A DNA stretch of 47,246 nucleotides, taken from a bacterium (GTDB lineage: Bacteria > Elusimicrobiota > Elusimicrobia > Elusimicrobiales > UBA9959). The stretch covers positions 1 to 47,246 of the forward strand of contig JAJZPL010000025.1 in NCBI GenBank assembly GCA_021811185.1, written 5' to 3'. Under the pieces are notes generated by a model. That model was not told where the DNA came from. It did no database searches and was given only the letters and a program-made list of their open reading frames with translations. The position numbers were made by a program, and so were the translations under genes. Below are positions 36,876 to 44,869 of this stretch, piece after piece; the first letter of the stretch is position 1; the number at the start of each line of letters is the position of its first letter.

Positions 36876-38096
36876 TTAGTACGACAGCTGGTACGAAATG
36901 CCGAAGGTGTTGCCGGTGTAGTTGTACGGCATGTACTTTTCGAACTTGGTGTTGGAGGAAGCCACCACCAGCGAGTAGAACAGGCGCACCATGGCCACGT
37001 CGTTGATGCGCTTGCGGATGGAGCCGGTAAGGGTGCTCATCACGTTGGACTGTTTGGTGCCGGCCACGTAGTTGTTGTCCGCGTCGCGCTTGGGGCGGGA
37101 CGTGTATTTGCGGCTGAGCACGCTGATGGCGCCGCCCAGGGCCCATTTGCTGGTGATGTTCAGGTCCACCGGCACGCTGAGGCTGGTCTCGTTATAGTCG
37201 TAGTTCTTGGCCACGAAACTCACGTCCCCGTTAGTCAAGTCTGTAGCGCCAAGAAACTTGTAGCGCATGAAGTTCTGGTTGGAGCGGTGCTGGGAGTAAG
37301 CCACCATGGGATACATTTCGAACACCCACAGGCTCTGGTGAAAGCCGGCGTCAAAAGTCGTAGTTTTATCCAGCTGTTTGGTGTTGCCGTATTGGCCGTT
37401 ACTCGCAACCACCTTCTGGTTGGTGTAGTCCTGCTGGGTATAGGTTACGCCGCCGAAGAAGTTGTTCCAGCTGGGGCGCAGGCTTACCTGCTTAAGACTC
37501 TGGTCCTGCAGGCCGCCGTTGGCGTTGGCGGTATTGGCCGGGTCCTGGAACTCGCGCAGCAGGTCGGTATAGTTGGGGAACTTTATCGCCTTGGTGAGGA
37601 AGTTCAGCGTAACAATGCCGTTCTTCTCGAAGTCGAACATGTAGTCGCCGGCCAGCTGCAGGCCGGTGGAGTTCATGTTGTACAGGCCGTTCTGCCAAGC
37701 CTCGTTGGCGCCGGTGCGGGAATAGTCGTGCCCCAGCGAAACGCCGGGCCTTACGCGGAACTTCTCGCCCAGGCTCCTGCGGTATTCCAGGTTGAAGGTA
37801 TGCGAAAGGGTGCGGTCCGTGAACTGCTTGGAGTCCTGCGGCGCGAAGCCCTGCCCGGCGTAGTTGAAGTTGTACAGGCCGAAGATACTGTCCTTCGGGC
37901 TGATCTTGGACAGCAGGCCCACCTGGGTGTTGATGTTGCCGCCGCTGAAGATGTTGCCCTCGCTGGGCAGGTAGCCCGCCTCGGTCATGGTCATGTCGAA
38001 GAAGGGCGTGAAGATCTTGGAGTCTTCCGCCACGGCGGCGGAGAGCCTTCCGGCCAGGGCCGCCAGTACAACCGCGCTTAAGATTATTTTTTTCAT
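36876..38096 (-). CDS. Outer-membrane beta-barrel protein (406 aa)
   Basis: After a signal peptide (MKKIILSAVVLAALAGRLSA) come amphipathic strands rich in Tyr, Asn and Phe (FGLYNFNYAGQGF, LEYRRSLGEKFRVRPG). It ends in GISYQLSY, an aromatic residue as in barrels. No catalytic motif was found. AAGGA lies 8 nt before the ATG. It is the last gene of the second FecR module, 11 nt after the smaller barrel gene. In size and layout (barrel next to FecR) it parallels the 407-aa barrel at 1899-3122, though I cannot show homology by eye. Confidence 0.75.
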   Translation of the reverse strand: MKKIILSAVVLAALAGRLSAAVAEDSKIFTPFFDMTMTEAGYLPSEGNIFSGGNINTQVGLLSKISPKDSIFGLYNFNYAGQGFAPQDSKQFTDRTLSHTFNLEYRRSLGEKFRVRPGVSLGHDYSRTGANEAWQNGLYNMNSTGLQLAGDYMFDFEKNGIVTLNFLTKAIKFPNYTDLLREFQDPANTANANGGLQDQSLKQVSLRPSWNNFFGGVTYTQQDYTNQKVVASNGQYGNTKQLDKTTTFDAGFHQSLWVFEMYPMVAYSQHRSNQNFMRYKFLGATDLTNGDVSFVAKNYDYNETSLSVPVDLNITSKWALGGAISVLSRKYTSRPKRDADNNYVAGTKQSNVMSTLTGSIRKRINDVAMVRLFYSLVVASSNTKFEKYMPYNYTGNTFGISYQLSY

Positions 38097-38107
38097 CGGT
38101 TAGATCC

Positions 38108-38851
38108 TTAGAAATTCAGGTGGAAGTTCCACACCGGGTGGAAAACCAGCACGCCTTCCGGATAAATGTTCAGGCCCAGCTCGAAGTACTTGCCGTACCA
38201 GCTCACCTTGCTGCTGAACACCTGGGTTTTAAGGCCGTAGTTAAGCTGGATGCTCCACAGCTTGCTCACGCCCTTGGGCGTTTCTATGCCGGCTATCAGG
38301 AAGTCGTCCCGGAAGCCGGTGTCGAAACTGTTCACCTTGGTGCCCAGGAAATCCACTTCCTTGCCGGGCTTGAAGTTAAGCTTGGCGTCCAGCACGCTGT
38401 GTTTGTAGCCCCAGAAGGTGCGGATGCGCGGGCTTACCGACGAGCTCGCTATGGCGCCCACGTAGTAGCCGCCGAACTTGGCGCTGTCGATGGAATCCGA
38501 GTTCTTGGTGGCCAGCTTGGCGCCCAGCATGTCCCAGTAGCCGCCTATCAGGTCCACCTGCGGCACGCCCGGGGCTATGCGGCCCTCGCCGTGCAGGCGC
38601 ACCTTGCCCGACACGTTGGTATAGGTAAGCGGGATAAGCGTGGGGAACAGGCCGGTCTGTATGCCGAAGGTCTTGCCGGGGGGCAGCGGGGTGGTGCCTT
38701 CCAGGTCCTGCTGGAAGTCGTAGAAGAACCCGGCGGGGTTGGCCACTATTTCGCCGGCTATCTGCATCCCTTTGGACGTCCAGTCGATAGCGGCAAAGGC
38801 GGGGCTTTTTACAAAAAAAAGCGCCAAAAAGGTCAGGATCAGCCTTTTCAT
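38108..38851 (-). CDS. Small outer-membrane barrel-like protein (247 aa)
   Basis: The start MKRLILTFLALFFVKSPAFA is a signal peptide with AAGGA about 7 nt upstream; an in-frame ATG at 38866 overlapping the FecR stop is less likely. The mature part (IDWTSKGMQIAGEI, FGIQTGLFPTLIPLTYTNVSGKVRLHGEG, ending HPVWNFHLNF) has alternating strands and an aromatic end. It is probably a small barrel. No known family is recognised. It lies between FecR and the larger barrel, so it likely belongs to the same envelope assembly. Confidence 0.7.
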   Translation of the reverse strand: MKRLILTFLALFFVKSPAFAAIDWTSKGMQIAGEIVANPAGFFYDFQQDLEGTTPLPPGKTFGIQTGLFPTLIPLTYTNVSGKVRLHGEGRIAPGVPQVDLIGGYWDMLGAKLATKNSDSIDSAKFGGYYVGAIASSSVSPRIRTFWGYKHSVLDAKLNFKPGKEVDFLGTKVNSFDTGFRDDFLIAGIETPKGVSKLWSIQLNYGLKTQVFSSKVSWYGKYFELGLNIYPEGVLVFHPVWNFHLNF

Positions 38852-38865
38852 TATTGGGTCCTTCA

Positions 38866-40713
38866 TTAGTCTTTAAGATTCGTAATAGCGGGCAGCATGC
38901 GCTGCACCGCGGCCACCATCAGGTCCGGTATGAACACCACGTCGATGTTGGTGCCATTGCCTGCGCCTGAATGGCTGTAAGCGAAGTAGTCCACGTCGCT
39001 TATCGCGTTTTTGGCCGTAATGTTGTCGTTGATGGCCGTAGAGTCCACGGCACCGGACTTCTTTATGTACATAACGCTTTCCAGCGCGCTATCCTTAAGC
39101 AGCGTGAACGGGTCGGTAGAGGAATTGGTGAAATCCCCCGGGGTCTTTATCCCGCCGCCGTTGCCTATAACGTAGTTCTCTTTGGCGAACCAGAAGTAAT
39201 CGTTCAGATTGGCACTGCCAGCATTATTCCCTATCAGGTACATATCTGCCTGGAACTGGGCGAGCGGGGCATTATCCGGGGCGTCTTTGGGAACGGAGTA
39301 AGAAGAAGACTGATCCGTTTTGATAGCCCAGACGACGTCTCCGGCTGTAACGCCAACGTTGCCTCCGTCCAGGGCCGTCCGGTCCGCGTTCGTGTACTTC
39401 ATTGCTCCGGAATTGGTTCCATCCGTCACTACCTGAAGGTTCGTTATCTTGTTCAGTCCTTCGATAGCGGAGATATTGTTAGGCACATCGTTCTTAAGTA
39501 CGCCCGTCATGAGTATCTGCCGGTCATTACTGTTGTCTGCGGCAAGCGGCGTCTGTGTCCCATCAAGCGTAAGCACCCAGGGGTTGCTCACCAGCATATC
39601 GCGCGGGGCGTCGTACTTGTAGCCCTGGGCTATAAAGAATATTTCGTTCGCGTCCGTGCGGTTTGCCATTACGAAAGAGGCCCAGGAAGGCTTAACGGCG
39701 TTGGCGTCGAAGAAACCGGGCCAGTCCTCTATGCGCTGAGGCAGGTCCTTGTTGAAGGCCATGGTCATCTGCATGTAATCCAGGCGGTTAACCACGCCCT
39801 GCGCGCCGTTATACTTAAAGCCGCCGTTCGCCAGCGAAGAGCCGTCGTTGCTGTAAACCGGGCGCTTCACCAGGTTGAAGAACTGGATCTCGTTGTCGGC
39901 GGGGCGCATCATGCGCTGGTCCACGCGCACCAGGTTGCCGTGCACGTCGGTAAGCGTGCGGCCGGCTTCCAGGTCGGATTCTTTCACCACGTTGAGGAAG
40001 CTCTTTACCTCGTTGTTGGAGTTGGTGATCACCCGGGCGAATTCCTTCGCCTGGGCCCTGTCGTTCTCCTTCTCCTTAAGCGCGTTCAGCCGGTCCGCGG
40101 GCTTAACGCCCGGGTTCCAGTTGCCGAGGGCTTCCATTTCGGCCTTGGGGGTGAGCAGCGCCAGCTTGGCGGGCTTGCCCTTTTCCTCCAGGTTCAGGCC
40201 CTGGCCCTGCGGAATGTAATATTCGTCGGCGCCCTTTTCCGGCGGGATCACGAAGCGCAGCTTGACCTCGCCGTAAAGCACCTGCAGGTCCATCTTGCCC
40301 TCTTCGTTGGTGCTTACGGTGAACTCGGTGCCGCGTACGGCGCACACGGCCGCCGGGGTGCGCACCTCGAATTTTTCCTTGCGCATCAGGTGCGGCACGC
40401 GCAGCTTGATGCGGCCGAACACCAGCGCCAGGCGGCTGGCCAGCGTCTGGCGCTGTTCTATTTCAAGGCTGGTGGTCTCTTTCAGCCAGATCTTGGTCTT
40501 GTTGGGCAGCAGCAGCACGGCCGCCCCGTCGGAAGCGGTGCGGACGGCGCCGCCTTCCGCTATTTCCATGTTATCCGCGGCGGGGCCCCACTGGCCCTCG
40601 CGGGTCTGGCGGGCTTCCACATTGCCGCTCATGGAGAGAATTTTGGCCTCGCCGGCGCAAGTGAGCCCCGGCAGCGCCGCCAATAAGAATAGAGAGAGAA
40701 TTTTTTTACCCAT
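38866..40713 (-). CDS. FecR-domain secreted protein (615 aa)
   Basis: The signal peptide (MGKKILSLFLLAALPGLTCA) is followed by a FecR domain with GNVEAR, RTPAAVCAVRGTEF (118-131) and VLYGEVKLRF. A charged helical linker (about 200-240) follows, then a unique domain (MRPADNEIQFFNLVKRP to IDVVFIPDLM at the C-terminus). Shared landmarks with the 543-aa protein at 266-1897 mark the two as paralogues. No ECF sigma gene or TonB receptor accompanies it. The ATG lies exactly 6 nt after the TAGAAT box of a near-consensus promoter with no Shine-Dalgarno sequence, so the mRNA is probably leaderless. It heads the second FecR module. Confidence 0.85.
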   Translation of the reverse strand: MGKKILSLFLLAALPGLTCAGEAKILSMSGNVEARQTREGQWGPAADNMEIAEGGAVRTASDGAAVLLLPNKTKIWLKETTSLEIEQRQTLASRLALVFGRIKLRVPHLMRKEKFEVRTPAAVCAVRGTEFTVSTNEEGKMDLQVLYGEVKLRFVIPPEKGADEYYIPQGQGLNLEEKGKPAKLALLTPKAEMEALGNWNPGVKPADRLNALKEKENDRAQAKEFARVITNSNNEVKSFLNVVKESDLEAGRTLTDVHGNLVRVDQRMMRPADNEIQFFNLVKRPVYSNDGSSLANGGFKYNGAQGVVNRLDYMQMTMAFNKDLPQRIEDWPGFFDANAVKPSWASFVMANRTDANEIFFIAQGYKYDAPRDMLVSNPWVLTLDGTQTPLAADNSNDRQILMTGVLKNDVPNNISAIEGLNKITNLQVVTDGTNSGAMKYTNADRTALDGGNVGVTAGDVVWAIKTDQSSSYSVPKDAPDNAPLAQFQADMYLIGNNAGSANLNDYFWFAKENYVIGNGGGIKTPGDFTNSSTDPFTLLKDSALESVMYIKKSGAVDSTAINDNITAKNAISDVDYFAYSHSGAGNGTNIDVVFIPDLMVAAVQRMLPAITNLKD

Positions 40714-40719
40714 AGCGAA

Positions 40720-40748
40720 ATTCTAATAGAAATCCGGTCTTGTGTCAA
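40720..40748 (-). promoter_or_regulatory. Near-consensus promoter set for a leaderless FecR transcript
   Basis: TTGACA (40743-40748) and TAGAAT (40720-40725) are separated by 17 nt on the minus strand. Only TTCGCT lies between the -10 box and the ATG, so initiation at the usual distance falls on the start codon. Confidence 0.8.
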
Positions 40749-40768
40749 TGAACCGTTTATGGGATAAT

Positions 40769-40783
40769 AAAAAGGGGACAGGC
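40769..40783 (+). repeat. Single-arm copy of the GGGGAC repeat
   Basis: AAAAAGGGGACAGGC is identical over 15 nt to the outer end of the palindrome at 14806-14820. Here only a small GGGG-ACAGG-CCCC hairpin follows, so the second arm is missing or degenerate. Confidence 0.7.
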
Positions 40784-40848
40784 CCCGTTTTCCCTATGAA
40801 AAAGTCCGTTCTGTAACCGCGGTCACAGTTGATTCCGGATACTTTAAG

Positions 40849-40880
40849 GGGCCGCGGCGCGGCCCGGGCCGGCGGGGCCC
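40849..40880. repeat. GC-rich palindrome cluster upstream of mltA
   Basis: GGGCCGCG-G-CGCGGCCC (40849-40865) is followed by GGGCC-ggcg-GGGCCC. Together with AAGCGCGCTT at 40911-40920 it makes the 60 nt before mltA highly palindromic. No function is assigned. Confidence 0.45.
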
Positions 40881-40938
40881 ACGGCGGCGGATCCAGAGGC
40901 ATTTAAATTTAAGCGCGCTTTAACCCCGGGAGATATAT

Positions 40939-42195
40939 ATGAAAAAAGTAACTTTAGTTATCTTCGCGGCCCTGCTGGCCGGCTGCTCCACCGCCCCCAG
41001 GAAGGCCGCCGTAACCGGCGCCTGCCCGCCCTGCCCGGGCGCGGTAACGCCCCCCGCGGTGCAGGCCACCATAGCCCCGGCGGAAGTTCCCTTGTTCGCC
41101 GACAGCGGCGACCTGCCCTCCCTGCTTAAGGCCGCCAAACTGAACCAGGCCTACTTCCAGGGCCTCAAGAGCGGCGCGCTCTCCTACGACTTCGGCGACC
41201 GCAAGGTTACGCCAAAAGACCTGGCCGACACCACGGACGAACTGATAAAGATCCTGGAGTCTTCCCCCACCCCGCAGGACCTGGACCGCCAGGTAAAACA
41301 GAAGTTCGACGTTTACCAGATGGCCGGGCGCGACTCCACCGGCACGGTGGTGTTCAGCTCCTATTACGAGCCCACGCTGGAAGCCAGCCTTAAATATACC
41401 GACGCCTACAAATACCCCATTTACGCCCGGCCCGACGACATGGTTTCCATAAACCTGGAGGACTTCAACGAGAAGTTCAAGGGCGAAAAGCTGAACGGCC
41501 GCGTAGTAAAGAACGAGCTGGTGCCTTACTACGACCGCGAGGACATAGATTTCAAGGGCGTGCTGGACGGCAAAGGCCTGGAACTGGCCTGGTTCAAGAA
41601 GCGCTCGGACATTATGGACCTGCACACCGAGGGCTCCGGCCGGCTGGCGCTGCCCGACGGCAGGGTGATAAAAGCCAAGTTCGCGGCCACCAACAGCCTT
41701 AAGTTCAAGGGCTGGCTTACCGCCATGATAGAAGCGGGCGCGCTGCCCCGCGAGGGCATAAGCCCGGAGAAGGGCCAGCAGTACCTGGACGAGCATCCCG
41801 GCAAGGTGCAGCCCATCCTCAGCATGAACAAGCGCTACGTCTTCTTCAAGCTGGAGCAGCCCGCCGACCCCGAAGAGGGCCCGGCCGGCACCTACGGCCT
41901 GCCGCTTACCGGCTGGCGCTCGGTAGCGGTGGACAACGCGCTTTACCCCATGGGCGCCCTGGCCTTTATGAAAGTTAACACCGCCCCGGACGTGGACGCG
42001 GACGGGAAGCTTCTCGGCCGCAAGCCGGACAGCCGCTTCGTGTTCGCGCAGGACACCGGCGGCGCTATAAAGGGCCCGGGCCGCGTGGACTTCTTCGCCG
42101 GCAACGGCAAAAAGGCCACCACCTTCGCCTTCAAACTGTGGGACCCGGGGCAGATGTACTTCCTGGTGCTTAAAGCTAAAAAAGCCGCTTTATAA
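40939..42195 (+). CDS. mltA: Membrane-bound lytic transglycosylase A
   Basis: MltA cleaves the glycan strand to anhydro-MurNAc products from the outer membrane. The lipobox LAGCS and a Pro-rich linker start the 418-aa protein. The MltA domain carries VVFSSYYEPTLEAS and GRVVKNELVPYYDRE; the 3D domain has FVFAQDTGGAIKGPGRVDFF with the catalytic Asp at D372 and D384 nearby, as in the E. coli enzyme. GGGAG lies 6 nt upstream. It is 12 nt before the NamZ-like gene, which suits a turnover pair. Confidence 0.95.
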   Translation: MKKVTLVIFAALLAGCSTAPRKAAVTGACPPCPGAVTPPAVQATIAPAEVPLFADSGDLPSLLKAAKLNQAYFQGLKSGALSYDFGDRKVTPKDLADTTDELIKILESSPTPQDLDRQVKQKFDVYQMAGRDSTGTVVFSSYYEPTLEASLKYTDAYKYPIYARPDDMVSINLEDFNEKFKGEKLNGRVVKNELVPYYDREDIDFKGVLDGKGLELAWFKKRSDIMDLHTEGSGRLALPDGRVIKAKFAATNSLKFKGWLTAMIEAGALPREGISPEKGQQYLDEHPGKVQPILSMNKRYVFFKLEQPADPEEGPAGTYGLPLTGWRSVAVDNALYPMGALAFMKVNTAPDVDADGKLLGRKPDSRFVFAQDTGGAIKGPGRVDFFAGNGKKATTFAFKLWDPGQMYFLVLKAKKAAL

Positions 42196-42207
42196 AGGGA
42201 AAGGCCA

Positions 42208-43410
42208 ATGATGAAAATACTCCCCCTTGTTCTCTGCTGCTCGCTGACCGGCTCCGCTTCCGCGGCCTCGCTTACGCTTACCGGCCTGGACGTGCTGGAA
42301 CGCGACGGCTTCGCGCAGCTGGCCGGCAAGAAGGTTGGGCTTATCACCAACCAGACCTCGGTGGACCTGAAAGGCGTCAACGCGGTGGACGTGTTCAGCA
42401 AGGCCGGCAACTTCACACTGGCGGCCATCTTCAGCCCGGAGCACGGCTTCCGCGGCACCGAGGAAGGCGGAGCTTACATCGAGAACTCTTCGGACCCGGT
42501 TACGGGCGTGCCGGTGTTCAGCCTTTACGGCAGGAACAAGCAGCGGCCCACCCCCGAAATGCTGCGCGGCCTGGACGTGCTGGTGTTCGACATCCAGGAC
42601 ATAGGCGCGCGCTTTTACACCTATCTTACGACCATGGGCTACGCCATGGAGGAAGCGGCCAACGCGGGCATTCCTTTTATGGTGCTGGACCGGCCCAACC
42701 CCATAGGCGGCCTGGTGGAGGGCCCGGTGCTGGAGAAGGGCGTGAGCGCTTTTACGGCTTATTTCCCGGTGCCTACGCGCCACGGTTTTACCGCTGGCGA
42801 AATGGCGCTGTTCCATAAGGCGAACCTGAACCTGAAGCTGGACCTTACGGTGGTGAAGATGGAAGGCTGGACGCGGGACATGTTCTTCGACCAGACGGGC
42901 GTGGTGTGGATCAACCCTTCGCCCAATATCCGCAGCGTGGACGCGGAAGTGCTGTACCCGGGGCTGGGCTGCTTCGAGGCGGCCAACGTGTCGGTGGGGC
43001 GCGGCACGGACCGGCCTTTTTTGTGGTTCGGCGCGCCGTGGATGAAGGCGGACAAGATAGTGAAGAAGATGAACGCGGCGGGGCTAAAGGGCGTTAAGCT
43101 GACCGTCCAGAAACTTACGCCGGCCGCAGATATTTACGCGGGCAAGGCCTGCGAGGGCATCCGGATAGACGTTACGGACAAGGCGGCGGTGCGGGCGCTG
43201 GACGTGTTTACGGAGGCGGCCTACTGGCTGCGCAAGTACAACAAGAAGGACTTCGAGCTTAAGCCCGAGGAGATCCGCAAGATGACGGGGTCTTCGGAGT
43301 TTTACAAGCTGCTGGAAGAGGGCAAAAAGCCCGCCCGGATCATAGCGGCTTTCCAAAAAAGCAGCGCGGCTTTCCGCGACGGAGCGGTTAAATTCCGCCT
43401 TTACAACTAA
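42208..43410 (+). CDS. namZ: NamZ-type exo-beta-N-acetylmuramidase (DUF1343)
   Basis: NamZ releases MurNAc from the non-reducing end of peptidoglycan chains. A signal peptide (KILPLVLCCSLTGSASA) is followed by the family's two-part fold: GLDVLERDGFAQLAGKKVGLITNQTSVD, FSPEHGFRGTEEGG, VFDIQDIGARFYTYLTTMGYAMEEA and RPNPIGGLVEGPVL are the diagnostic stretches, with WINPSPNIRSV and VGRGTDRPFLWFGAPW in the C-terminal half. It lies downstream of mltA, which produces glycan ends. AAGG precedes two adjacent ATG codons; either could start. Length 400 aa is normal. Confidence 0.92.
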   Translation: MMKILPLVLCCSLTGSASAASLTLTGLDVLERDGFAQLAGKKVGLITNQTSVDLKGVNAVDVFSKAGNFTLAAIFSPEHGFRGTEEGGAYIENSSDPVTGVPVFSLYGRNKQRPTPEMLRGLDVLVFDIQDIGARFYTYLTTMGYAMEEAANAGIPFMVLDRPNPIGGLVEGPVLEKGVSAFTAYFPVPTRHGFTAGEMALFHKANLNLKLDLTVVKMEGWTRDMFFDQTGVVWINPSPNIRSVDAEVLYPGLGCFEAANVSVGRGTDRPFLWFGAPWMKADKIVKKMNAAGLKGVKLTVQKLTPAADIYAGKACEGIRIDVTDKAAVRALDVFTEAAYWLRKYNKKDFELKPEEIRKMTGSSEFYKLLEEGKKPARIIAAFQKSSAAFRDGAVKFRLYN

Positions 43411-43436
43411 CGGTTATTTGTGTTAGATTTACCAAT

Positions 43437-43808
43437 ATGGGCAACAAAATCCTTGTAGTCGATGACGATCCCGAAATTTCAAGCCTTGTGGAGTATACCC
43501 TTGAGTCCCTGGGGCATACGGTGAAGGTGTGCGACAACGGCCGCGAAGTGCTGGACACGCTGCGCTCTTTCAAGCCGGACATGATGGTGCTGGACGTGAT
43601 GCTGCCCGGCATCGACGGCTACTCGCTGGCTTCCCAGATCTCCGAAGACCCCGACCTCGGCAAGATGCCCATAGTGGTGCTGTCGGCCCTGGAGCCCTCG
43701 CGCACCATGTTCCAGCGCTTCTCCCAGGTCGCGGCTTTCCTCACCAAGCCCTTCAACACCGACGACCTCATGGAAGCCGTCAAAAACGCCCTGGCCAAAA
43801 AAGCTTAA
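43437..43808 (+). CDS. Single-domain response regulator
   Basis: This 123-aa receiver has DDD at its N-terminus, phospho-acceptor D53 in MVLDVMLPGIDGY, S83 in VLSALEP and K104 in FLTKPF. No output domain or kinase is present. It lies 26 nt after the NamZ-like gene. The ATG has no Shine-Dalgarno sequence; TTTACA-N17-TTAGAT ends 8 nt before it, a weak candidate for a leaderless promoter. A strong terminator follows. Confidence 0.92.
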   Translation: MGNKILVVDDDPEISSLVEYTLESLGHTVKVCDNGREVLDTLRSFKPDMMVLDVMLPGIDGYSLASQISEDPDLGKMPIVVLSALEPSRTMFQRFSQVAAFLTKPFNTDDLMEAVKNALAKKA

Positions 43809-43822
43809 CCAACCCCCCAGGC

Positions 43823-43859
43823 AAAAAAACAGGAAAGCCCTAAGCTTTCCTGTTTTTTT
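43823..43859. terminator. Bidirectional terminator after the response regulator
   Basis: A 16-nt arm (seven A then CAGGAAAGC) is followed by CCTAA and its exact complement ending in seven T. It works on both strands and closes the mltA-namZ-regulator cluster. Confidence 0.92.
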
Positions 43860-43890
43860 ATGTGCGCGAGATGCCCAGTCGGGGTCCTGT

Positions 43891-44004
43891 CCGGGGTGTG
43901 GCCCCGCGAACCCGGACTGCAGGGAACCCTTGCGTGGTTCCCCCCCGCCTAACTTTGATGGCGGGGCCCCCTCTCCGCAACGGGTTCGCGAAACCACACC
44001 CCGG
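43891..44004. repeat. Three-way-junction DNA element, possible mobile or structured-RNA unit
   Basis: The outer arms (43891-43914 and 43981-44004) pair over 20 of 24 positions as two perfect blocks (11 and 9 bp) around a 4-nt mismatch. Inside lie two abutting 7-bp hairpins: GGGAACC/GGTTCCC (43922-43942) and CCCCGCC/GGCGGGG (43943-43966). The 43809-44113 interval holds no supported gene beyond this. It borders an AT-richer gene. It is not a tRNA, and no second copy is seen in the window. Confidence 0.8.
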
Positions 44005-44113
44005 CCACCCCTCCAATCAGCAAACGTTTGTTACGTCCAGCCAATTCTCGGCGTAGCGTTCTAAAATTTAAACGACGTGGGATTGATTAATTAAAGGCAG
44101 ATTGCCAAACTGT

Positions 44114-44797
44114 TCACCAATCTGGCTCTCCAGTAACAGATACTTGAAGCGAATCCAGTTTGCCACCGATAAAATGAGCAGAAACGTAATAATACGTGTA
44201 TTCACCTTTAAATTCCCCGCCGCCAGGCGCACGAGGTTTCTTAATACGCTCCTCTTTTGAATACTCCCGATGGCTCTCAAAAGAGTAAACAGCCCAATCT
44301 GCAGTGATTTTGCCTGGCTTCCCCATAATTGCAGTAAATTGCGACTGGGTAAGACCCAACCTTAACCCGTTATCCGTGGTTAATTTACGAGCTACCTTAT
44401 GAGATGAGGCGCAGGCATTTTTATCATGTCGAGGGTTGCCTGAAGCAAGAGAGAATGAAGTAAGCTTTTCTGTCGGATTTTCAGGCCAGCCAGCAGCAAA
44501 AGACACGTAAACTTTGGAAGCCTTACTTATAGAATAACAGATGATGTCCGGCTCATGCGGGTCATGTGCCCTTGGCAAAATATCTGCAGCGCCGAATACA
44601 CGTTTCACATCGATAAAAGAGCTTTTATCCAACGTTAACCCAAGAAGTGTTAATGAACCATGTGGGATCGTTCCGGTGGATACTTCCACTCCGTCCATAA
44701 TTGTTCCATCAGGCAATTCATACCGTTCCAAAGCCAAAGCATTATTGACCGGGATAACAAATATAACCAATAAAAATTTAAGAATGCCTAAGTTCAC
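44114..44797 (-). CDS. Hypothetical secreted protein (227 aa) of AT-richer composition
   Basis: The protein begins with GTG and GAGG lies just upstream. A signal peptide (NLGILKFLLVIFVIPVNNALA) is followed by ERYELPDGTIMDG. The mature part has a central LTLDKSSFIDVKRVFGAADI repeated loosely as LRLGLTQSQFTAIMGKPGKI, two SmpA/BamE-like helix-strand motifs. I do not recognise a family. Base composition is visibly lower in GC than the flanks and codon endings are often A or T, which suggests transfer. It lies alone between the folded element at 43891-44004 and queG. Confidence 0.75.
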   Translation of the reverse strand: MNLGILKFLLVIFVIPVNNALALERYELPDGTIMDGVEVSTGTIPHGSLTLLGLTLDKSSFIDVKRVFGAADILPRAHDPHEPDIICYSISKASKVYVSFAAGWPENPTEKLTSFSLASGNPRHDKNACASSHKVARKLTTDNGLRLGLTQSQFTAIMGKPGKITADWAVYSFESHREYSKEERIKKPRAPGGGEFKGEYTYYYVSAHFIGGKLDSLQVSVTGEPDW

Positions 44798-44869
44798 AAT
44801 TCCTCACCCAAAATCAGATAACACAACTATACCAAACAAAAAAGACCCCGGCATAACTTCCAGTAAGAA

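Noticed and set aside
43943..43966. Possible integron attC site (GCCTAAC core)
   Set aside because: No complementary GTTRRRY core, integrase or cassette array was found, so the match is probably chance.
43861..44056. 64-codon plus-strand frame over the folded element
   Set aside because: It has no ribosome site, reads through the palindromic stems and shows Arg/Pro-rich low-complexity sequence, so a protein is unlikely.
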